Assembly: GCA_020831825.1 (NCBI GenBank)
Contig: JAFIFW010000019.1
Coordinates: 62,001-126,000 of the forward strand
Length of the DNA: 64,000 nt
Direction of reading: 5' to 3'
Source: Methylophaga sp.
GTDB lineage: Bacteria > Pseudomonadota > Gammaproteobacteria > Nitrosococcales > Methylophagaceae
Below the pieces are notes generated by a model, which saw nothing but the letters and a program-made list of their open reading frames with translations, was not told the origin of the DNA and ran no database searches. This document shows positions 8,776 through 18,038 of this stretch, piece after piece. The translations under genes and the position numbers were made by a program. The stretch's first letter is position 1, and every line of letters begins with the position of its first letter.

Positions 8776-10587
8776 CTATTTTGAGCGATCTTGTGCTGAT
8801 TTCTTGCGTGACTTACTTTTGTCGAAACTTTTCGGACCACTGCCTGATTTACGTTTGAAGCTTCGAGCTGAATCTTCGGTTGGCACGGCAGACTCCAGAT
8901 CTTCAATCAGGCTGATGTTCATCTGATGGTTATTCACCCAGGTTTTACGCAGGTGCTGGAACACGTCGCGGGGCATGCCTTCTGGCAGATCAATCAGGCT
9001 GTGATCATCGTTGATAGTGATGCGCCCGATAAACTGACTGTCGATACCGGCTTCATTGGCGATAGCGCCAACCAGGTGCTTGGGTTCGATCTGCTGTTCA
9101 CGGCCCACTTCAACCCGATAAGTTTGCATGCCGGTTTCAGTGACATGGGGCCGGGCTGCACGTGGTGCTCGTGGCTCACGTGCTTTTTTACCGCGACTGT
9201 CTGAAGCTGAATGTCTGTCATGGTCACGTTCAGGCCGCTCTGGTCTTTCACGAACATGTTTGACGGGCAGCAATGGTCGACTCTTTTGCAGCAGGAATGC
9301 CATGGCGGCAGCTACTTCAAGCGGGTCTGCATTGTGTTCCTGTTGATATTGCGTGATCAGGGTTTCGAAGAAACTCAGATCCTGTGACTCAATGGTTTCA
9401 CTGAGTTGTTCTTTGAATTGCATCACCCGGCGGTCTGCCACTTCTTCGCTGCTGGGCAGTTGCATTTTATTGATGGTTTGACGGGTTGCCTTTTCGATGG
9501 CCATCAACATACGTTTTTCGCGGGGTGAAACAAACAAAATGGCTTCGCCTTTGCGTCCAGCACGGCCGGTTCGGCCGATACGGTGCACATAGGATTCGGT
9601 GTCATAAGGAATATCATAGTTGACCACATGACTCATGCGTTCGATATCCAGACCACGGGCGGCGACATCGGTGGCGATCAGAATATCGATCTGACCTTTT
9701 TTCATGCGTTCAATGGTTTTTTCACGCAGCGCCTGGTTCATGTCACCATTCAGTGCCGCACTGGCATAGCCGCGGGCTTCCAGTTTTTCCGCGAGTTCTA
9801 CCGTGGCATTTTTGGTACGCACAAAAATGATCATACCGTCAAAATCTTCGATCTCGAGGATGCGAGTCAGTGCATCAAGCTTGTGCAGTCCGGTCACTTG
9901 CCAGTAACGCTGATTGATGGTGTCGACGGTGGATGTCTTGCTCTTGATGCGAACTTCTACCGGATCTTTGAGGTAGCGCTGGGCAACGCGATGAATCGGT
10001 CCAGGCATGGTGGCCGAAAACAGTGCCACCTGACGTGTTTCAGGTGTTTCCTGCAAGATGGTTTCAACATCGTCGATAAAACCCATGCGCAGCATTTCAT
10101 CGGCTTCATCAAGCACCAGCGCACTGAGCTGATCCAGTTTGAGCGTGCCACGGCGGATATGATCGAGAATACGGCCCGGTGTTCCGACAACCACTTGTGG
10201 CTGGCGTTTCAGCGCACGTAATTGAATGCTCATACTTTGACCGCCGTAGATTGGCAGAATGTGGAATTCTTTCAGATGGCGCGCATAAGTTTGCATCGCT
10301 TCCGAGACTTGAATTGCCAATTCACGAGTCGGCGCAAGCACTAACAGTTGTGTACCTGATCTACGCACATCCAATCGACTCAGCAGAGGCAGCGAAAATG
10401 CTGCTGTTTTGCCGGTACCGGTTTGCGCTTGACCGAGCAGGTCACGACCTTCGAGTAAAGGGGGAATACTTTGTGCCTGAATCGGCGAGGGGGTTTCGTA
10501 ACCCGCTTCGCTGACAGCACGTAAAATAGCAGGAGCCAGCCCTGACTCAGCAAATGAGGGCAATTGATCGAGTTGTTCTGTGGACAT
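8776..10587 (-). CDS. deaD: DEAD-box ATP-dependent RNA helicase DeaD/CsdA
   Basis: An RNA helicase of about 603 residues acting in ribosome biogenesis, mRNA decay and cold adaptation. The helicase core shows AQTGTGKT (motif I), PTRELAIQV (Ia), DEAD (II), SAT (III) and HRIGRTGRAGR (VI). After a basic, charged linker there is a DbpA-type RNA-binding domain (YRVEVGREQQIEPKHLVGAI) and a Lys/Arg/Ser-rich tail, the DeaD/CsdA arrangement. The ATG at 10587 was preferred over the upstream frame start because CAGG lies about 8 bases before it and MSTEQLDQLPSF leads straight into the Q-motif region. It probably has its own promoter in the 10588-10761 divergent gap. Confidence 0.93.
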   Translation of the reverse strand: MSTEQLDQLPSFAESGLAPAILRAVSEAGYETPSPIQAQSIPPLLEGRDLLGQAQTGTGKTAAFSLPLLSRLDVRRSGTQLLVLAPTRELAIQVSEAMQTYARHLKEFHILPIYGGQSMSIQLRALKRQPQVVVGTPGRILDHIRRGTLKLDQLSALVLDEADEMLRMGFIDDVETILQETPETRQVALFSATMPGPIHRVAQRYLKDPVEVRIKSKTSTVDTINQRYWQVTGLHKLDALTRILEIEDFDGMIIFVRTKNATVELAEKLEARGYASAALNGDMNQALREKTIERMKKGQIDILIATDVAARGLDIERMSHVVNYDIPYDTESYVHRIGRTGRAGRKGEAILFVSPREKRMLMAIEKATRQTINKMQLPSSEEVADRRVMQFKEQLSETIESQDLSFFETLITQYQQEHNADPLEVAAAMAFLLQKSRPLLPVKHVRERPERPERDHDRHSASDSRGKKAREPRAPRAARPHVTETGMQTYRVEVGREQQIEPKHLVGAIANEAGIDSQFIGRITINDDHSLIDLPEGMPRDVFQHLRKTWVNNHQMNISLIEDLESAVPTEDSARSFKRKSGSGPKSFDKSKSRKKSAQDRSK

Positions 10588-10761
10588 GAAATAACCTGTG
10601 AAAGTCAGTTTTGCAATAAAAACTGAAGGCGGGAGAAATACCACCCGACATTGTACGTGGTCTGTTGAATAAAAGACAGAGAAATCATTTGTTTATTTCA
10701 CATGACTGGTCAGTTGCCTGGTCATGGTTCATGATGCAAAGAGAAACTTCAGCAGTATCTT

Positions 10762-11163
10762 ATGGACCCATTTTCGATGGATGCATATAACCCAAAAGAG
10801 ATTGCTGGGCGAATTCAGCAATTGGGTATCGTCAAGAGAAAAGGTGAACCATTGCATGTCGTGGCCTTATCATTATTGGCGGGTGCCTTCACTGCTTTCG
10901 GCGCTGCCTTGTTTACAGTCGTGACCTTTAATGCGGGTGTGCTGTGATTGCTGGGAGGTTTGGCATTTTGTCTTGGTTTGATTCTGGTGGTGGCTGGTGC
11001 GGAATTATTTACCGTTAATAATCTGATTGTCATGACCTGTGTGGATGGTAAGGTGACGCTCAGGCAATTGCCCAATATCTGGGGCCTGATCTATCAGGGC
11101 AATATTGTCGGTGACAGGGTGTTTTTTGGCTTGTTTTACTGGTTTATTTATCCGCGTAAATAA
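10762..11163 (+). pseudogene. Formate/nitrite transporter (FNT) family, truncated with internal stop
   Basis: Translation of one continuous frame gives the N-terminal half of an FNT channel: MDPFSMDAYNPKEIA, a first membrane helix, then after an in-frame TGA at 10945-10947 the highly family-like LLGGLAFCLGLILVVAGAEL and NNLIVM segments. The TGA stands where family members often have Arg before LLGG, so a CGA-to-TGA change would explain it. The frame ends at 11161-11163 after about 130 codons whereas the family has about 270, so the C-terminal half is gone. The usual Gly of the FTGNN motif is Val. This is best read as a decayed formate/nitrite channel gene. Confidence 0.8.
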
Positions 11164-11173
11164 GGGGTGTGTG

Positions 11174-11383
11174 ATGACTGAGCATGTATACAAACATATC
11201 GAAGTAACCGGTAGCTCTGCTACCAGTTCCGATCATGCAATTGAGTTAGCGATTGCCAAGGCGGCTGAGACCATCAAGCACATACACTGGTTTCAGGTGA
11301 CCGATACCCGTGGCTATATTGAGGAGGGTAAGGTCAAATACTGGCAGGTCACTCTGAAAATCGGTTTTCGGATTGAGGATTGA
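11174..11383 (+). CDS. Dodecin, small flavin-binding protein
   Basis: A 69-residue protein with the dodecin fold signature: VYKHIEVTGSSATSSDHAI, a flavin-stacking Trp in KHIHWFQVTDTRG, and KYWQVTLKIGF at the end. Dodecins form hollow dodecamers that store or buffer riboflavin and FMN. The ATG at 11174 is preceded by AAGGGG (straddling the FNT remnant's stop) at good spacing; a longer frame from 11105 merely reads through the pseudogene. It begins 11 bases after the FNT remnant ends, so the two may once have been co-transcribed. Confidence 0.92.
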   Translation: MTEHVYKHIEVTGSSATSSDHAIELAIAKAAETIKHIHWFQVTDTRGYIEEGKVKYWQVTLKIGFRIED

Positions 11384-11482
11384 GCTATTGGGTTGCCAAT
11401 GAACCGGGACTTGTTGGACACAAAAGCAGTCGTCAGCAGAGACGGATGGCAGAGGTCAACAAGTGCCATAGACCACATCCGC

Positions 11483-12028
11483 TTAACGATTGATTTTGGT
11501 GAACTTGGAGCCTTCCAGGGTCAAGTTGTACATCAGCCCTCTGTTGTTGAAAACAAAGCCTGCAATGGGAGATTGAATATCGACGGTATTGATGTCTTCA
11601 CCGACGCCCCACTCAACGACTGCAACTGAACCATCAACACCTGCTTTCCAGCCGCTGCTGTTGCGAAAATTATTCAAAGCGTCATCGGTCAGAAAAACAA
11701 CGACTATGGATTTCAGTTGTGCGCCCAACTGAAAACCAATCGAGGCGCCAGCAGTGTTGTAATAATCAACGGTTTGACCACCGACACGCAGTGCGCCTTC
11801 ACCGTATTCACCACCAATACCAAAGCCCGCTTTGATCACTTTTGGAAACACCAGCACACCTTTGGCTTTTTCCAGAAAGCGCTCACCACCGTTGACCTGC
11901 TTTTTGAATTCGGCGAGGGTTTCATCGACACCGATATCTATCTCGGTTGCGGTGTCGGCCTGAGCCGGGATGCTGAAAATCAGCAGACTGAGCATTAACC
12001 CACTGAACAACGATAGGTTTCTGAGCAT
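11483..12028 (-). CDS. SYLF/YSC84 lipid-binding domain protein, secreted
   Basis: A 181-residue protein with a cleavable signal peptide (LFSGLMLSLLIFSIPAQA, likely cut after the ADA/AQA region) followed by a SYLF/YSC84 domain. Recognisable parts are EKAKGVLVFPKVIKAGFGIG, the GEGALRV strand and SIGFQLGAQ. The domain binds phosphoinositides in eukaryotes; in bacteria these are periplasmic or outer-membrane-associated proteins of unknown function. AGG lies 9 bases before the ATG. It converges with dodecin, with about 100 bases between the two stops in which I see no clear gene. Confidence 0.88.
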   Translation of the reverse strand: MLRNLSLFSGLMLSLLIFSIPAQADTATEIDIGVDETLAEFKKQVNGGERFLEKAKGVLVFPKVIKAGFGIGGEYGEGALRVGGQTVDYYNTAGASIGFQLGAQLKSIVVVFLTDDALNNFRNSSGWKAGVDGSVAVVEWGVGEDINTVDIQSPIAGFVFNNRGLMYNLTLEGSKFTKINR

Positions 12029-12105
12029 GAGAAATTACCTGTTTAAGTGGTTGAAGGGTCAAATTAGCACGTAATTGTGACAGGCGAAACTCGCTTGAGT
12101 TCTGT

Positions 12106-13701
12106 TCAGTTAATGCCCTGGCTTTTCAGGTAATCATCATAGCTGCCACTGAAATCGGTAATGCCACTGGCCTGCATATCGAAGATGCGTGTCGCCAGCG
12201 AAGAGACAAATTCACGGTCATGCGAGACGAAGATCAACGTGCCGTCATATTGCTCTAGCGCCATATTCAGTGATTCGATTGACTCCATATCCATATGATT
12301 GGTCGGTTCATCCATCACCAGAATATTGGGCTGTTGCAAAATCAGCTTGCCAAACAACATCCGACCTTTTTCGCCACCCGACAGTACATGGACTTTCTTG
12401 TCGATCATATTGCCGGAGAACAACAGGCGACCGAGGGTGCCACGAATCACTTGTTCATCATCTTCCGGGCCACCCCATTGGGACATCCACTCCAACAATG
12501 TCAGTTCGTTCTTGAACAGATGGTCATGGTCCTGTGCGTAATAACCAATGTTGGCATTTTCTGACCATTTGACTTCACCGCTGGTGGCCGGCAACTCTCC
12601 CACCAGTGTTTTGACCAGCGTGGTTTTACCAATACCGTTGGGTCCAATGACCGCAATTCGCTCACCGACTTCGGCCATGAAACTGAAATTGGTAAACAGG
12701 GGTTGTTCTGTTTCGTAGCCTTGACTGAGTTTGCTCACTTCAAGCGCATTTCGGAACAGTTTTTTGTCCTGGTTGAAACGGATATAGGGATTGACCCGGC
12801 TGGAGGGCTTAATGTCATCCAGCTGAATTTTTTCGATTTGTTTTTGCCGTGATGTTGCTTGCTTGGCTTTGGAAGCGTTAGCAGAAAACCTTGAAACAAA
12901 TTCCTGCAGTTCCTTGATCTGGGCTTTTTTCTTGGCATTGTCAGCCAGTTGACGTTCACGGGCCTGAGTGGATGCCAGCATGTAGTCATCATAATTGCCT
13001 GGATAGACACGCAGTTCACCGTAATCCATATCGGCCATGTGAGTACAGACACTGTTCAGAAAATGGCGATCATGGGAAATGATAATCATGGTGCTGTTTC
13101 GCTGGTTCAGTATGTCTTCCAGCCAGCGGATAGTGTTGATATCAAGGTGGTTGGTCGGCTCATCCAGCAGCATGATGTCTGGATCGGCAAACAGTACTTG
13201 AGCCAGCAAAATCCTTAATTTCCAGCCGGGAGCGATTTCGCTCATCGGGCCGAAGTGTTGCTCAACAGGAATGCCAACGCCCAGCAATAACTCACCTGCT
13301 CGTGATTCTGCGGTGTAGCCATCCATTTCGGCATACAGACCTTCCAGCTCGGCGACTTTGATACCGTCTTCCTCGCTCATTTCTGGCAGGTTATAGATGC
13401 GATCACGTTCGTGATGGACTTCCCACAGCGCTTTATTGCCCATGATGACCACGTCAATGACGCGCTGATCTTCGTAAGCGAATTGATCCTGTTTGAGCAC
13501 TGCATAGGTTTCATTTGGATCGTAAATCACATTACCGGAAGTCGGCTCCTGTACACCGGCAAGAATTTTCATGAAGGTCGATTTGCCGCAGCCATTGGCG
13601 CCAATCAAACCGTAGCGATTGCCATCGCCGAATTTGACTGAGACATTTTCAAACAAGGGCTTGGCCCCGAACTGCATGGTGATATTGGCGGTACTAAGCA
13701 A
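12106..13701 (-). CDS. ybiT: ABC-F family ATPase, YbiT type
   Basis: A soluble ABC-F protein with two ATPase cassettes, a class that acts on the ribosome rather than in transport. Cassette 1 has GANGCGKST and [10 protein letters not shown], cassette 2 has [17 protein letters not shown] and MDEPTNHMD, and the charged linker between them runs from about residue 235 to 310. [20 protein letters not shown] at the N-terminus matches YbiT. The start is likely the TTG at 13701, with AGGA about 10 bases upstream and the N-terminus aligning to YbiT; an ATG at 13764 would add 21 unconserved residues. Two other ABC-F genes, yheS and uup, lie 6-10 kb away. Confidence 0.9.
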   Translation of the reverse strand: MLSTANITMQFGAKPLFENVSVKFGDGNRYGLIGANGCGKSTFMKILAGVQEPTSGNVIYDPNETYAVLKQDQFAYEDQRVIDVVIMGNKALWEVHHERDRIYNLPEMSEEDGIKVAELEGLYAEMDGYTAESRAGELLLGVGIPVEQHFGPMSEIAPGWKLRILLAQVLFADPDIMLLDEPTNHLDINTIRWLEDILNQRNSTMIIISHDRHFLNSVCTHMADMDYGELRVYPGNYDDYMLASTQARERQLADNAKKKAQIKELQEFVSRFSANASKAKQATSRQKQIEKIQLDDIKPSSRVNPYIRFNQDKKLFRNALEVSKLSQGYETEQPLFTNFSFMAEVGERIAVIGPNGIGKTTLVKTLVGELPATSGEVKWSENANIGYYAQDHDHLFKNELTLLEWMSQWGGPEDDEQVIRGTLGRLLFSGNMIDKKVHVLSGGEKGRMLFGKLILQQPNILVMDEPTNHMDMESIESLNMALEQYDGTLIFVSHDREFVSSLATRIFDMQASGITDFSGSYDDYLKSQGIN

Positions 13702-13777
13702 GGTGATGTGTCCTGTGGCAGCCCCGAAGCGCGACCACTCCGGGAAAAAGCGCCTATTGTACATGCTTGGGATCGGT

Positions 13778-14047
13778 TTATCTTGATTGCGAGCTTGAGC
13801 TTGCGATCAAATCGAGCTTTGCCTGACGGCTGAGTTTTTTGATAGCAGCTTCTCGGCGACTGGCACTGCTTCTGTCTGGATAAGATTCTTGATAAACCAC
13901 TTGCTTGGCTTGGCTGCTGGCAAAGAATCGAGCACCCTTGCCGGATTGATGTTGCTGCAGGCGACGTCTTAAGTCAGTGGTAATGCCGGTATACAAATGA
14001 CCATTGGCAGCTTCGATGATGTACAGCGTCCAGTCAGTTTTCTTCAT
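13778..14047 (-). CDS. GIY-YIG domain protein (UPF0213 / YhbQ type)
   Basis: An 89-residue stand-alone GIY-YIG domain. The hallmark strands are [20 protein letters not shown] (LYI...YTG in place of GIY-YIG), followed by [16 protein letters not shown]. coli YhbQ-type proteins have weak DNA endonuclease activity with a possible repair role; the physiological substrate is uncertain. The ATG at 14047 was chosen because it lines up with the domain start; the frame extends further upstream only through the msrB coding region. It overlaps the msrB 3' end by 14 bases, so the two are probably translated together. Confidence 0.88.
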   Translation of the reverse strand: MKKTDWTLYIIEAANGHLYTGITTDLRRRLQQHQSGKGARFFASSQAKQVVYQESYPDRSSASRREAAIKKLSRQAKLDLIASSSSQSR

Positions 14048-14432
14048 TAAAATCCAGTGCGATGGAATTGATGCAATAACGCAATCCGGTCGGGGCCGGG
14101 CCATCATCGAAGATGTGACCAAGATGGGCACCACAACGATGACAGCGGACTTCGGTGCGATCCATACCGTGACTGTAGTCGGCATGATGTGTCACGACAC
14201 CGTGTTCTATCTGGGCGGAAAAACTGGGCCAGCCACAACCCGCATCGAATTTGTCTTCAGAGGAAAACAACGCTTCATCACAACAGACACAGTGATAAGT
14301 GCCGGGGGCGCTGTGATTGTGATAGATACCGCTAAAGGGGGCTTCGGTGCCAGCATTGCGGGTGACTCTAAACTGTTCTTCGGTCAGCAGCTGTCGCCAC
14401 TCCCGGTCAGGCCTGTCAATTTTCTCAGACAT
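14034..14432 (-). CDS. msrB: Peptide-methionine (R)-S-oxide reductase MsrB
   Basis: Repairs oxidised proteins by reducing methionine-R-sulfoxide. The 132-residue protein holds the complete MsrB fold: structural zinc ligands Cys48, Cys51 (CVCC), Cys97 and Cys100 (CHRC), the GCGWPSF substrate-pocket motif, and catalytic Cys120 in RYCINS. It lies just downstream of the sensor-kinase gene, separated by a 76-base gap with a weak hairpin, and overlaps the GIY-YIG gene. Assignment is secure. Confidence 0.96.
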   Translation of the reverse strand: MSEKIDRPDREWRQLLTEEQFRVTRNAGTEAPFSGIYHNHSAPGTYHCVCCDEALFSSEDKFDAGCGWPSFSAQIEHGVVTHHADYSHGMDRTEVRCHRCGAHLGHIFDDGPAPTGLRYCINSIALDFNEEN

Positions 14433-14508
14433 TACAACTAAGGTTCAACTGCCAAAAGTGGCTATTGTAAGCAGAGTACAACATAAAATCAGCCCTGAAA
14501 ATGCAGGG

Positions 14509-14940
14509 TTATTCGCTATCGGGCTGCCCACTTAACAGCGTTTTGCTGAGTTCAGCAAAGTCTTTGAGCAACCTTTGCATGCCGTCAATATCAAACGCTG
14601 CCAACCGTTCCAGCAACAGACTTGCGTAACGGTCAAGCTGCGGCAGCGTATAAGTACTGGCCAGTGCGGCAACACTGTCAGCAAATAATCGAATATCATT
14701 GATGCTATTGCTGCGCCGGGCTCTGAGCCATTGGGTCTTGATTTCATTATTCATGTGTTCAACAATTTGTTGTCTGTGTTGCGCAGGAAATGCGCTCAAA
14801 TCCACATCAGTTTGCTCAAATTCCGGCTTTATTTGCACATGACGGATATAGTTCGACAGGGTGAGGAACAGATCATTTTTCAGTATTGGTTTTCGCAGAT
14901 AGGCATCAAACTGACTTTCTCGACCTTTTTCATAATCGCT
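14509..14940 (-). pseudogene. Detached C-terminal part of the hybrid sensor kinase receiver domain
   Basis: In the frame that becomes readable after the kinase frame is lost, the sequence resumes the receiver domain exactly where it should: SDYEKGRESQFDAYLRKPIL contains the conserved Lys-Pro of the receiver's fifth strand, followed by a helix and a helical tail of about 105 residues ending at 14509. The tail alone could be translated from a GTG at 14838. It belongs to the kinase gene to its right in these coordinates and would give it a normal complete receiver plus C-terminal helical extension. Whether the break is biological or a sequencing error is open. Confidence 0.8.
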
Positions 14941-17900
14941 CTCATGACTGATGCGGTCAACGCGACGATAGGAATGGTGGGTGCCATTTGTTTGATCAGT
15001 TCGGCAGCTTCATATCCATCCATTACTGGCATACGAATATCCATCAAAATCAGGTCTATTGCCTGCTGTTTGACAATATTCACGGCTTTAGCACCATTTT
15101 CCGCTTCGATGACCTTGACTTCGCTGTCAGTAAATAAATTGATAATGAGCTGTCGGTTGTCTTCAATATCGTCCACCACCAGCAGCGTGGCCGGGCGAAA
15201 TTTGATGCGACTGGCATCAAAGGATAAGACCTGTTCAAGCTGTCTTTCGGCGATTACTGATGCGATACTGACTTCACGTAACTCAATCGAAAAACAGCTG
15301 CCTTTGCCTGGCTTACTTTGAACGGTAATTTCACCGTTCATCATTTCGACCAGACGTTGAGTAATACTGAGTCCCAGTCCGGTACCACCATATTTTCTAA
15401 AATCCTGGCCGGATTGTTGAGTAAAGCTCTCGAAAATATGGGCGATTTCATGTTCTGGAATGCCGACGCCGGTATCTTCAACTTCAATCAGTAAATCAAG
15501 TTTGCTCAGATGTTCAAGGTGATTGCCTGCTCTGACACGTAAGGTAATTTTACCCTCGTCAGTAAACTTCACTGCATTGCTGAGCAGATTGAACAGAATC
15601 TGCCGCAGTCGCGTCGGATCCAGAAGTACGCTGTCCGGCAGGCTGTCATCAATGTCCAGCACCAGTGCCAGGTCCTTTTGCCGAAGCTGCAAGGCAAACA
15701 TATTGCCGATATCTTCCAATAAGTGCCGAAGATGACAGGCGGTCACAACCAGTTCAAGCTTGCCTGACTCAATTTTTGACAGATCAAGAATGTCATTGAT
15801 CAAAATCATCAGCGTGTTTCCAGCACTCTGGATGGTGTGCGTGAAAGATTTGAGTCTTGCATCATTGATCTGCTCACCAAGCAATTCAGCAAAGCCCAGA
15901 ATAGCGTTCATTGGCGTGCGAATCTCGTGACTCATGTTGGCGAGAAACTGAGATTTGGCCTGATTGGCCGACTCGGCCGCAGCTTTGGCTTCTTTCAGGG
16001 ATTCTTCCAGAGCGAATCGCTCGTTAATGTTGAGAAAAAATCCAAGATAGGCGGGTATGCCACGGTAATTGATGCTGATCACGGTTAACAGTGTATGGAT
16101 GAGTTCGTCTCTGAGTGTTCTGATTTCGACCATTTCATTGCGTATTTCACCATGCTCATCCAGCTTGTTGATAATTTGCTCCAGCTGTGAGGGCGGATCA
16201 TAGAACTCGCGTGCCGATAGTTCTGAACGTTGCTGTTCGTTAAATCCCAGCTCTTTATAACTCCAGGCATTGGCCAGCAGGATCTGGCCCGTTTTCCGCT
16301 CAGTCACTAACAAGCTGATTGGCATGGCATTAATCAGCTTGGAGAGCTGTGCCTCACTATCTTTCAATTGCTGTTCAGAGACTCTGCGTCGGGCGACTTC
16401 CTTGTGCAAACGTCGATTCCAGAAAGCGCTTGCCAGTAACACCAGTAACAAACCTGCCATGATTTGTATCAGCAGCGTGTAGTCAGTAGTCTCAAGTACA
16501 GTCACCGATAGCCATCGTTGTTCAATAGCGCGATGTTCCTCCTCGCTGATGGATTCGAGTGCGGCATTGATGATGCTCAGCAGCATTTCGTTGCCTTTGA
16601 CAACACCCACATGCAGGTCCGCATTAAATTCAGGCACCACCGTGGTGCTGAGATGGGTGAGCCCTGATTGGCGTGTGCTGTAACTGATGGCGGCAATATT
16701 GTCGAAATAGGCATCAAGACGGTTGGCAGCCAAAAGCCTGAATCCGTCATCAATGGACTCCACCTGAACCCGCTCTATTTCCGGAAAGTGATCGCGCAGT
16801 ACAGAATCGGGAAAATAATCTGCCACTACGCCTACTCGTTTGCCGGAAAACTCTTGCAAGCTGCTCAAATAGCCGAACTGAGTTGAACTGATGGCCAGCG
16901 GAAATTCGATGAAGGCATCAGATAAATCCAAGAACTGTTCCCGCTCTTCATTACGCGACAAAGCCGCTACCATGTCTATCTCACCTTGCCTTGCAGCCTC
17001 AAGCACTGACGGCCAATCCGGTAAATGGGCGACTTCAAATTGCAGACCCGTTCGATCACTGATGAGCCGCAGATAATCGGCGGCAATGCCTCGATGTTTG
17101 CCCTGGCGATCCAGATAATCAAAGGGTGGCCAGTAGGGATCAACCCCTACAAGCAGAGGCCCTGATTGGGTAATCCATTGTTGTTGCCCGTTGCTAAGTT
17201 GCAGGGATTTTTGAGGTGCGGGCAGTATTTCAAAGGCCGTGCCAGCACTGCTGGCGGCGTACCATTTTTCCATGATTGCTGCTCGCTCACGAGTGCTGAT
17301 GGCGGCCAGGCTTTTTTCCATAATGCTGAACAGCAAAGGGTAGTCATGATGAATGGCAACCGATGCGTGAGTGTCAAGTCCAGGAAATGGTGCCGCAATT
17401 TTGAGATTTGAAAGATACCGCTCCCGCATGATGATGGTCGCGACCGCGATATTGCCGATATAGGCATCTGCTTGCGAGAAAGAAACTGCGGTCAGTGAAG
17501 CGTCATTGGAATCAGTCAGCAACAGCTCGATATCCGGGTGGTGTTTGACCATCCATTCGTGCAAATAAGAGCCCTCGTTCAGAGCGACTGTCTTGCCAGT
17601 CAGATCACCGACACTGTGAATGTCATCACGTTGTTGCTGGGTAATGATGCCCAACGACATGGAGACATAAGGCGCAGTGAAGTTGAGATAGCTGAGTCGT
17701 TGAGGCGTTTCGGCTGCACAGCTCAGGCCATGTAAAAGACCATTTTCGACATTGCTGATAGTCTCTGCCCAGACCGCCGGTTTGACAATAATTTCCAGAC
17801 CGCTTTTTTCGCTGATAAGCGCCAGAATATCAGCGGCGATACCATCATGTTCGCCCTCTGCATTGGCGAAGTCATAAGGAGCCCAGCTATAGTCAGCCCC

Positions 17901-18038
17901 CAGTGTGATCTGTGGATTGTCGATAATCCATTGTTGTTCAGCATCGGTAAATTGAGGTCGTTCAGCGGCGGCAGGTGCAGCCAACAACAGCCAGCATAAG
18001 AGCAAGCGGCTACAGACGTTCGACCGCAACAAACTCAT
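14880..18038 (-). CDS. BvgS/EvgS-like hybrid sensor histidine kinase, frameshifted in receiver domain
   Basis: A membrane-bound multidomain sensor. Order: signal peptide (LLLCWLLLAAPAAA), two periplasmic solute-binding type 3 domains, a membrane helix (LLIQIMAGLLLVLLASAFW), a PAS-like domain, a HisKA domain with phospho-acceptor His704 in MSHEIRTPMN, a HATPase domain (TGVGIPEHE, GGTGLGLSI), and a receiver with Asp1000 in LMDIRMPVMDG. After VALTASVM the frame changes at an AGAG (14939-14942) and ends early; the lost part is readable just downstream. I chose the ATG at 18038 because GGAG lies 7 bases upstream; it overlaps the HD-GYP regulator's end by 29 bases. The ligand is unknown. Confidence 0.85.
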   Translation of the reverse strand: MSLLRSNVCSRLLLCWLLLAAPAAAERPQFTDAEQQWIIDNPQITLGADYSWAPYDFANAEGEHDGIAADILALISEKSGLEIIVKPAVWAETISNVENGLLHGLSCAAETPQRLSYLNFTAPYVSMSLGIITQQQRDDIHSVGDLTGKTVALNEGSYLHEWMVKHHPDIELLLTDSNDASLTAVSFSQADAYIGNIAVATIIMRERYLSNLKIAAPFPGLDTHASVAIHHDYPLLFSIMEKSLAAISTRERAAIMEKWYAASSAGTAFEILPAPQKSLQLSNGQQQWITQSGPLLVGVDPYWPPFDYLDRQGKHRGIAADYLRLISDRTGLQFEVAHLPDWPSVLEAARQGEIDMVAALSRNEEREQFLDLSDAFIEFPLAISSTQFGYLSSLQEFSGKRVGVVADYFPDSVLRDHFPEIERVQVESIDDGFRLLAANRLDAYFDNIAAISYSTRQSGLTHLSTTVVPEFNADLHVGVVKGNEMLLSIINAALESISEEEHRAIEQRWLSVTVLETTDYTLLIQIMAGLLLVLLASAFWNRRLHKEVARRRVSEQQLKDSEAQLSKLINAMPISLLVTERKTGQILLANAWSYKELGFNEQQRSELSAREFYDPPSQLEQIINKLDEHGEIRNEMVEIRTLRDELIHTLLTVISINYRGIPAYLGFFLNINERFALEESLKEAKAAAESANQAKSQFLANMSHEIRTPMNAILGFAELLGEQINDARLKSFTHTIQSAGNTLMILINDILDLSKIESGKLELVVTACHLRHLLEDIGNMFALQLRQKDLALVLDIDDSLPDSVLLDPTRLRQILFNLLSNAVKFTDEGKITLRVRAGNHLEHLSKLDLLIEVEDTGVGIPEHEIAHIFESFTQQSGQDFRKYGGTGLGLSITQRLVEMMNGEITVQSKPGKGSCFSIELREVSIASVIAERQLEQVLSFDASRIKFRPATLLVVDDIEDNRQLIINLFTDSEVKVIEAENGAKAVNIVKQQAIDLILMDIRMPVMDGYEAAELIKQMAPTIPIVALTASVMRAIMKKVEKVSLMPICENQY

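Noticed and set aside
9583-10221. Plus-strand 212-codon frame inside deaD
   Set aside because: Antisense to conserved helicase motifs; no family resemblance.
10945-10947. TGA in the FNT gene as a recoded Sec or Trp codon
   Set aside because: No SECIS-like hairpin was evident just downstream, the family has no selenocysteine, and the gene is truncated as well, so decay is simpler.
11384-11482. Long-range inverted repeat ACTTGTTG/CAACAAGT between dodecin and the SYLF gene as terminator
   Set aside because: Loop of about 40 bases and no T run; too weak to call.
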